64,000 nucleotides of DNA from SZUA-309 sp965233675 (lineage in GTDB: Bacteria; Pseudomonadota; Gammaproteobacteria; Pseudomonadales; Azotimanducaceae): the NCBI GenBank assembly GCA_965233675.1, contig OZ247498.1, positions 2,976,001 to 3,040,000 on the forward strand, read 5' to 3'. Below, piece after piece: positions 59,273 through 64,000 of the stretch (position 1 is the stretch's first letter; every line of letters starts with the position of its first letter). A program made the position numbers and the translations under genes. Under the pieces are notes generated by a model. It saw only the letters and a program-made list of their open reading frames with translations, was not told the DNA's origin and did not search any database.

Positions 59273-61285
59273 ATGACACTACGCTGGGGACTCGCCGCCA
59301 CGGGCAACATCGCCCGAACCTTTGCCACCGCCCTCGCAGGCTCGACGACGAGCGAACTGGTCGCCGTAGCCAGCCGCGCTCCGGACCGGGCGTCGGCGTT
59401 TGCAGCAGCGTTTTCCTCAAGTGAGCGTGAGGTGCTGGCCCTCGACTATGACGCTCTGGTGGCGCATCCGGAGGTCGACGCCATCTACGTGGCCACGCCA
59501 CATCCACAACATGCGGACTGGGTGCTGCGCGCCCTCAGAGCCGGAAAACATGTCCTTTGCGAGAAACCCCTCGGACTCAACCATCCGGAAGTGATGGCCA
59601 TGGTGGACGCTGCCACAGATGCAGACCGCTTCCTGATGGAAGCCTTCATGTACCGCTGCCACCCACAGACCCTGAAACTCAAAGCCCTGCTCGACGCCGG
59701 TACGATCGGCACCGTTCACCAGATTCGCGCCAGCTTCGGATTCAGCGTGCCACCGCGTCCGGATTCCCGGCTGTTTTCACCGGAGCTGGGCGGCGGGGCC
59801 ATCCTGGACGTGGGTTGTTATCCGGTCTCGGCCGCCTGTCTGATTGCCGGCAGCGACCCTATCCGGATGACGGGCGAAGGCCACATCGGTGAGACGGGCG
59901 TGGACCACTGGGCCAGCGCCACACTGACCTTCGCCGACGGACTCACGGCACAGCTCGCCACCGGGGTCACCCTCCCGCTCGACAACAGTGTGCAGATCTT
60001 CGGGGACATCGGCTGGATAAGGCTGACCAATCCGTGGATGGGATCGGACCGGGAAGGAAACTGGTCTTTCGAACTGGTCCGCGCCGGCGAAGCGCCGGAG
60101 ATCATTGACGGCAGCGCGCCCCCCCTCTATCAGATCGAAATCGATCACGTGGCCGAATGCATCGCTGAGGGTGCCCGCCAATCTCCGCTGATCAGCCACG
60201 CGGACAGTCTGCGCAATGCCCGGGTGCTCGATGACTGGCGTGCCGCCATCGGCCTCCAGTATCCGATGGAAACGAACCACCAGCACCGGCCGCCGCTCGC
60301 CACCACCTTTACCCCTCCGTCCGCGCTTGCCAGACCCGGCACCGTGCCACATCTGACCAAGCCAGTGGCACGTCTGGTGATGGGCTGTGATAACCAGCCA
60401 GGTATGAGCCATGCCGCGGTCATGTGGGACAATTTCATCTCCCTTGGCGGCAACTGTTTCGACACTGCCCACATCTATGGCGGGGGACGCATGGAATCCC
60501 TGCTCGGGCACTGGCACACGAGCCGCGGCAACCGGGACGAGATCGTCATCATCGGCAAAGGGGCACATACGCCGGATGACCATCCGGATGCCGTCACGCC
60601 ACAGCTCGATCAGAGCCTGACAAGACTTCAGACGGATCACCTGGACATCTATTTTCTGCATCGAGACAATCCGGAGATCCCCGTTGGCGAGTTTGTCGAT
60701 GCGGTGAATGCGGAGATCGACAAAGGACGCATCCGGGCCTGGGGCGGATCCAACTGGACCCTGGAACGGGTCCGGGCCGCCAACGAATACGCCGAGGCGA
60801 ATGGCCGACAGGGCATGAGCGCCGTCTCCAACAACTTCTCCCTGGCACACATGGTCAAGCCACTCTGGCCCGGGGTGCAGTCGGCAACGGACCCGGCGTT
60901 CCGAAGTTATCTGGAAGAGACCGGCATGGCCCTCATGCCCTGGTCCTCCCAGGCGCGCGGATTCTTCACGCCCTGGGCGGAGGAGGTCATGCAGCACACC
61001 GGCCGGGAAAATCCGGTGATCACCGGAGTGCAGCCGACCATGGCGGAGCTCGCGGAAACCTGGTTTTCCGAAGAGAACTTCGAGCGTCGCAACCGGGCCG
61101 TCAGCCTGGCGGAAACGCGCGGCGTGGCGACCATCCAGATCGCCCTGGCCTATGTGATCAACCAGCCGTTCCCCTGCTTTCCGCTCATCGGACCACGGCA
61201 GATACAGGAAACGCGGAGTTCCCTGGCGGCGCTGGATATCGAACTCAGTCCGGCAGAATGCCGCTGGCTGAATCTCGAGGACTGA
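59273..61285 (+). CDS. Fused Gfo/Idh/MocA oxidoreductase - aldo/keto reductase
   Basis: A 670-residue two-domain protein. Residues 1-335 form a Gfo/Idh/MocA dehydrogenase: LRWGLAATGNIARTFATALA (NAD(P) fold), CEKPLGLN with the catalytic lysine, and MEAFMYRCHPQT. Residues about 360-670 form an aldo/keto reductase-like domain: MGCDNQPGM, FDTAHIYGGGRMESLLG, LDIYFLHRDN and WGGSNWT. The AKR tetrad Asp-Tyr-Lys-His is represented by the Asp and Tyr of FDTAHIYG, the lysine in VIIGKGAHT and the histidine in FLHRDN. ATG 59273 is chosen, since the upstream 58 residues look non-coding. The two halves could act in sequence on a sugar or inositol derivative; this is inference. Confidence 0.9.
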   Translation: MTLRWGLAATGNIARTFATALAGSTTSELVAVASRAPDRASAFAAAFSSSEREVLALDYDALVAHPEVDAIYVATPHPQHADWVLRALRAGKHVLCEKPLGLNHPEVMAMVDAATDADRFLMEAFMYRCHPQTLKLKALLDAGTIGTVHQIRASFGFSVPPRPDSRLFSPELGGGAILDVGCYPVSAACLIAGSDPIRMTGEGHIGETGVDHWASATLTFADGLTAQLATGVTLPLDNSVQIFGDIGWIRLTNPWMGSDREGNWSFELVRAGEAPEIIDGSAPPLYQIEIDHVAECIAEGARQSPLISHADSLRNARVLDDWRAAIGLQYPMETNHQHRPPLATTFTPPSALARPGTVPHLTKPVARLVMGCDNQPGMSHAAVMWDNFISLGGNCFDTAHIYGGGRMESLLGHWHTSRGNRDEIVIIGKGAHTPDDHPDAVTPQLDQSLTRLQTDHLDIYFLHRDNPEIPVGEFVDAVNAEIDKGRIRAWGGSNWTLERVRAANEYAEANGRQGMSAVSNNFSLAHMVKPLWPGVQSATDPAFRSYLEETGMALMPWSSQARGFFTPWAEEVMQHTGRENPVITGVQPTMAELAETWFSEENFERRNRAVSLAETRGVATIQIALAYVINQPFPCFPLIGPRQIQETRSSLAALDIELSPAECRWLNLED

Positions 61286-61328
61286 CGCCGGGTTTCGCTA
61301 TTCCCGCGGGGCGCGCAAAAGAGAAACA

Positions 61329-61357
61329 CGTTTTCAGTGCACTCCCGCTCGGGCGCT
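61329..61357. repeat. Half copy C of the long-stem inverted repeat family
   Basis: This 29-base stretch is the exact reverse complement of 29756-29784 in copy B, covering the conserved GCGCCCGAGCGGGAGTGCAC block and the start of the arm. The other arm is missing: the stop of the following gene lies at 61364. It sits between convergent genes. Confidence 0.85.
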
Positions 61358-61363
61358 CTGCGG

Positions 61364-61819
61364 CTAGCGTCGGCGGCGGGCCAGGGAGATCACGTTGTCG
61401 CCTTTCACCACCGCCTGCTTGAGCGAGAAGGCCACTTCCCAGGTGTAGGTGGTTTCGCCGTCGCGCAGGAAGCCGCGGCAGCCGTAGCCTTCCGAGACGG
61501 CGAAGAGCGCGAAAGTGAGGTGGACGGTTTCCGAGTCGTTCCAGAGGAGGCCGAGATTGGGGGGACTGTCGAGCTTGGCGGTGCCGTGGAAGACTTCGCC
61601 GGCGGAAGCGAGACGCAGGGTGTAGGTGCCCACGTCGTTTCCGGCCACGCGCAGGTTGAGCGTGCGCTTCTCATCATCCTGGAAGACGAGATCGGCATTC
61701 ACGACCAGACCGGTATCATCGGCCTCCACCCGGGCATCACATTCCACCGTCCTGCCCAGGCTCATACCATCGATCAGCACGCTGCCACGTCCAAGCCAGT
61801 GTCCGGGTTTCAGAATCAC
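61364..61819 (-). CDS. Conserved-looking protein coupled to SRAP, unknown function
   Basis: 151 residues with no signal peptide or membrane segment. The sequence is beta-rich and amphipathic (LIDGMSLGRTVECDARVEAD, then TLNLRVAGNDVGTYTLRLAS). It contains conserved-looking YTWEVAFSLKQAVVKGDNVISLARRRR at the C-terminus. I do not recognise a family. Its start overlaps the SRAP stop by 4 bases (61816-61819), which suggests a joint role or at least co-translation. The stop codon abuts half repeat C. Confidence 0.75.
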   Translation of the reverse strand: MILKPGHWLGRGSVLIDGMSLGRTVECDARVEADDTGLVVNADLVFQDDEKRTLNLRVAGNDVGTYTLRLASAGEVFHGTAKLDSPPNLGLLWNDSETVHLTFALFAVSEGYGCRGFLRDGETTYTWEVAFSLKQAVVKGDNVISLARRRR

Positions 61820-62514
61820 AGCAATGCACCGCCGTCATCCAGCGTGATCGGGTTTCCAATGGGGTCCATACAGCGGTCGTCCTTGTTTCGGGCATTGTTG
61901 ACATAAGTGGACACAGGCACCGCATCGATTTCCACGGGCAGGTTCGAGCGGATGAGGCCTTCGTAGGCGCCATTTTCCGGATCCATCCACTGACGGGCAT
62001 CCTCCACCGACAGCATCAGCGGCTGCCGTTTGTGAATCTGCTCCATGGCCGGAGACGCCGGCACCGTCAGCACGGTGAAACTCTCCAGCCACTCGTCTGA
62101 TTCCGGATTGCGCCAGCGATCCCAGAGACCGGCCAGCAACAGGCCCGGATCGGCGTGGGGCTTCAGCAGGTAGGGCACTTTCTGATTATTGAGCCGGGTC
62201 CATTCGTAAAAACCACTGACCGGCACCACACAGCGACGTTTCTTGAAGGGGTCCCTGAATGCCGGAGAGGTGGCCGCGGTTTCCGACTTGGCGTTGAACA
62301 TGGCATACCGGGTGGTCGGGCCTTTCGACCAGTGCGGCGTCAGCCACCAGCGCATGGGCACGAGTTCAGGGTCTCCGTTTTCACCGAGGCGCAGGACCGA
62401 AATGGTCTCCGTCGGTGCGGCATTGAAGTTGTCCGGCCCCGGATGCGGCAGTCCCACCAGTTCCATCAGCAGAATGGTCAGCGGGTCGGACGTGATGTTG
62501 AATCGGCCGCACAT
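61816..62514 (-). CDS. yedK: SOS response-associated peptidase (SRAP; YedK/HMCES)
   Basis: A 232-residue enzyme that crosslinks covalently to abasic sites in single-stranded DNA and shields them. It begins MCGRFN, with catalytic Cys2 exposed after methionine removal. Asn74 (FNAKSE), Glu104 (GFYEW) and His161 (IHKRQPLML) complete the active site in the positions known for E. coli YedK. WWLTPHWS and the terminal region also match. It starts 3 bases after the CMD gene ends, so it is probably in one operon with both neighbours. Confidence 0.97.
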   Translation of the reverse strand: MCGRFNITSDPLTILLMELVGLPHPGPDNFNAAPTETISVLRLGENGDPELVPMRWWLTPHWSKGPTTRYAMFNAKSETAATSPAFRDPFKKRRCVVPVSGFYEWTRLNNQKVPYLLKPHADPGLLLAGLWDRWRNPESDEWLESFTVLTVPASPAMEQIHKRQPLMLSVEDARQWMDPENGAYEGLIRSNLPVEIDAVPVSTYVNNARNKDDRCMDPIGNPITLDDGGALL

Positions 62515-62517
62515 GGT

Positions 62518-63231
62518 TCAGGCGTGCTTACCCCTGGCCCAATCGAGAGATTGAAGGGCTTTCTCGGCAAAGGCGACGGGCGCGTCTTCGAGTTCTGTCG
62601 CCATGGTGTCGTTCCAGCGATTGAGGAAGCCGAACAGGGCGATCACTCCGACAATCTGCGCGATCTGCCGATCGCTGAAATGGGCTTTCAGCGCTTCGAA
62701 GTGGGCCGGTTCGGCTTCGTTCGGAACCCGACCGGCCGCCAGGGCAACCGCCACCACTGCCCGTTCCGGTTCCGTGAAGTCCGGGTGGGTATCGAATTCG
62801 AGAATGTGGGCCAGTTTGTCTTCCGCCTCGCCCTGCCGATGGGCATTGTGGGACGTATGCGCCTGACAGTAGCGGCAACCGGCGGCCACGCTGGAGGCAA
62901 AGGCAATGAGCTGCACCATGGCCGGAGACAGGTTTTCCCCGCTGTCGCCCTGCTCCGGCACGCTGTCCGCAAACGCAGCCATCATGCCTTTCAGATCGGC
63001 ACCGAAGGCTACGCTGGTGAGCATCATGAATGCCATGGGCAGCTGTGGCATGTGCGCCATGGTCAGCATGCTGTTCGGCAGAAAGCCCATGCTGGCTTCC
63101 ACCGTCTCGAACACACCGTCGAGGGAACCCGCCTCTGCCCGGTCTATGGGTGCCAGGTGCGCCATACGCTCACTCCAGGAACGATCAATGAGGGAGGGAT
63201 GGTAAAGGTTTGCCTTTTCCGGGTCATTCAT
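62518..63231 (-). CDS. Carboxymuconolactone decarboxylase-family (AhpD-like) protein
   Basis: A 237-residue all-helical CMD-family protein. The redox motif CRYCQAH (Cys119, Cys122, His125) is the AhpD-type CXXC..H active site, flanked by AMVQLIAFASSVAAG and TEPERAVVAVALAAGR. Such proteins act as peroxidases or thiol reductases. ATG 63231 is chosen over an eight-residue extension. It probably leads an operon with the SRAP and 61364 genes. It is divergent from the oligopeptidase gene. Confidence 0.9.
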   Translation of the reverse strand: MNDPEKANLYHPSLIDRSWSERMAHLAPIDRAEAGSLDGVFETVEASMGFLPNSMLTMAHMPQLPMAFMMLTSVAFGADLKGMMAAFADSVPEQGDSGENLSPAMVQLIAFASSVAAGCRYCQAHTSHNAHRQGEAEDKLAHILEFDTHPDFTEPERAVVAVALAAGRVPNEAEPAHFEALKAHFSDRQIAQIVGVIALFGFLNRWNDTMATELEDAPVAFAEKALQSLDWARGKHA

Positions 63232-63272
63232 CGAGCATCGCCCGTTCAGCCGCACACCAGCAGGACAGCCCC

Positions 63273-64000
63273 ATGACGGCGCCGCGCCCCCCCATTGCCA
63301 AGCGAATCAATCACCGCCAGACGGTTCATGGTGTCACCCTCGATGATCCCTATCACTGGCTGAAAGATCCCGGCTACCCTGAAGTGACGGAACAGCCGGT
63401 CCTCGACTACCTGAACGCCGAAAACGACTACTTCGAACAGACCATGGCGCCCTATCAGAACCTGATCGGTTCTCTGTTCGAGGAGATCAAGGGCCGGCAG
63501 CCGGAAGCGGACGAGTCCGTCCCGTATCGGGAGGGCGGCTACTACTATCGCTGGCGCTTCGAGCCAGGCGCGCAGTACCGGATCTGGGAGCGGGCGCCCG
63601 TTGATGCCGCCGATCGCTGGCAGTGCCTGCTCGACGAGCCGGCGCTGGCAGAAGGACGGGACTACTTCAGTCTGGGCGGTCTGTCCGTCAGCAGGGACGG
63701 TCGCTACCTGGCCTGGAGCGCCGATACCGACGGCAGTGAGCGATTCACGCTCTCCATCACCGATCTGGAGACCGGCACCGCCCTGGATGAACCCATCACC
63801 AACACCCTGGATGCGCCGGTCTGGGCGGCGGATTCCAGCCACTTCTTCTACCTCGAGCTCTCCGACAACTGGCGGCCCTATCGGGTTCGACTGCATCGAC
63901 TCGGCACCCCTCGGGCTGACGATGCCATCATCTACGAAGAGTCGGACGAATCCTTTTTCGTGCATCTGGAGGAGACCCAGTCCGAACGCTTCATTCAGAT
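63273..64000 (+). CDS. ptrB: Oligopeptidase B (S9 prolyl oligopeptidase family), 5' part
   Basis: The first 242 residues of a serine peptidase that runs off the right edge. It starts PRPPIAKRINHRQTVHGVTLDDPYHWLKD, the hallmark opening of PtrB, then YLNAENDYFEQTM and LFEEIKGR. The beta-propeller follows (GGYYYRWRFEPG, YLAWSADTDGSERFTL). The catalytic Ser-Asp-His domain lies beyond the window. The product cleaves after basic residues in short peptides and works in the cytoplasm. ATG 63273. Confidence 0.94.
   Translation, partial: MTAPRPPIAKRINHRQTVHGVTLDDPYHWLKDPGYPEVTEQPVLDYLNAENDYFEQTMAPYQNLIGSLFEEIKGRQPEADESVPYREGGYYYRWRFEPGAQYRIWERAPVDAADRWQCLLDEPALAEGRDYFSLGGLSVSRDGRYLAWSADTDGSERFTLSITDLETGTALDEPITNTLDAPVWAADSSHFFYLELSDNWRPYRVRLHRLGTPRADDAIIYEESDESFFVHLEETQSERFIQ

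Noticed and set aside
59777..60997. A 406-residue minus-strand frame inside the fused oxidoreductase
   Set aside because: Antisense to a clear two-domain enzyme; no family resemblance.

Overview
The window looks like a contiguous piece of the chromosome of a GC-rich gammaproteobacterium, probably near the Pseudomonadales and perhaps marine. The evidence is a GntR regulator next to smc (the Pseudomonas arrangement), a complete System I cytochrome c maturation operon ccmABCDEFGHI, an AsrA-type Lon paralogue, YheU, YaaA, TtcA, TrhO, Prc, and a TonB-dependent receptor with a cysteine-containing plug. I saw no rRNA, tRNA, CRISPR array, transposase or phage gene. The content is mostly ordinary chromosomal genes with a few unusual accessory loci.

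Layout. 1-2980: start of smc (truncated by the window edge) and a gntR gene, separated by a long-stem inverted repeat. 3050-13985, all on the minus strand: a small secreted protein, a TonB-dependent receptor, ppnN, then ccmA to ccmI with overlapping ends. 14104-21766: yheU, then an OmpR/TorR-type response regulator and a 2118-residue Ser/Thr kinase-ATPase-GAF-PAS-histidine kinase-REC-Hpt protein. 21839-26684: ttcA, a YbbP/YbbA-type ABC exporter and divergent tesA. 26657-32856: trhO, bolA, a PP2C phosphatase, yaaA, a second long-stem repeat, terC, a DUF1244 gene, lepB, a small membrane protein and a Qnr-like pentapeptide protein. 32880-40750: an FKBP isomerase, prc, an AsrA-like lon with a probable heat-shock promoter, and an SLC13-type transporter. 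40905-50101: a 44-residue basic protein gene, a HAD phosphatase coupled to aconitase, a voltage-gated channel, hsp20, an alpha/beta hydrolase with tpm, ycaQ and an unusual secreted protein. 50129-59069: a tightly coupled cluster of TetR regulator, LolA-like carrier, three FtsX-type permeases, LolD-like ATPase, outer membrane barrel and acyl-CoA synthetase. 59273-64000: a fused Gfo/Idh/MocA-aldo/keto reductase, an SRAP operon, a CMD-family protein and the start of oligopeptidase B.

How the genes work together. The ccm genes build c-type cytochromes: CcmABCD and CcmE handle heme, CcmG and CcmH keep apocytochrome thiols reduced, and CcmF and CcmI carry out ligation. Prc, Lon, FKBP and Hsp20 serve protein quality control, and both lon and hsp20 have sigma-32-like promoters. 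TtcA, TrhO and PpnN act in tRNA modification and nucleotide metabolism. The best candidate for an undescribed system is the 50129-59069 cluster. It has an inner membrane ABC complex, a periplasmic lipid carrier fold and an outer membrane barrel in one translationally coupled unit, which suggests a dedicated Lol-like route for a lipid or hydrophobic product to the outer membrane.

Two sequence-level patterns stand out. One is a family of intergenic elements with near-perfect 30-bp inverted arms and conserved inner motifs (2071-2244, 29638-29806, and a half copy near 61329). The other is a recurrence of short tandem duplications that sit on or beside stop or start codons (yheU, torR, lepB, prc and the 53011 ATPase gene).
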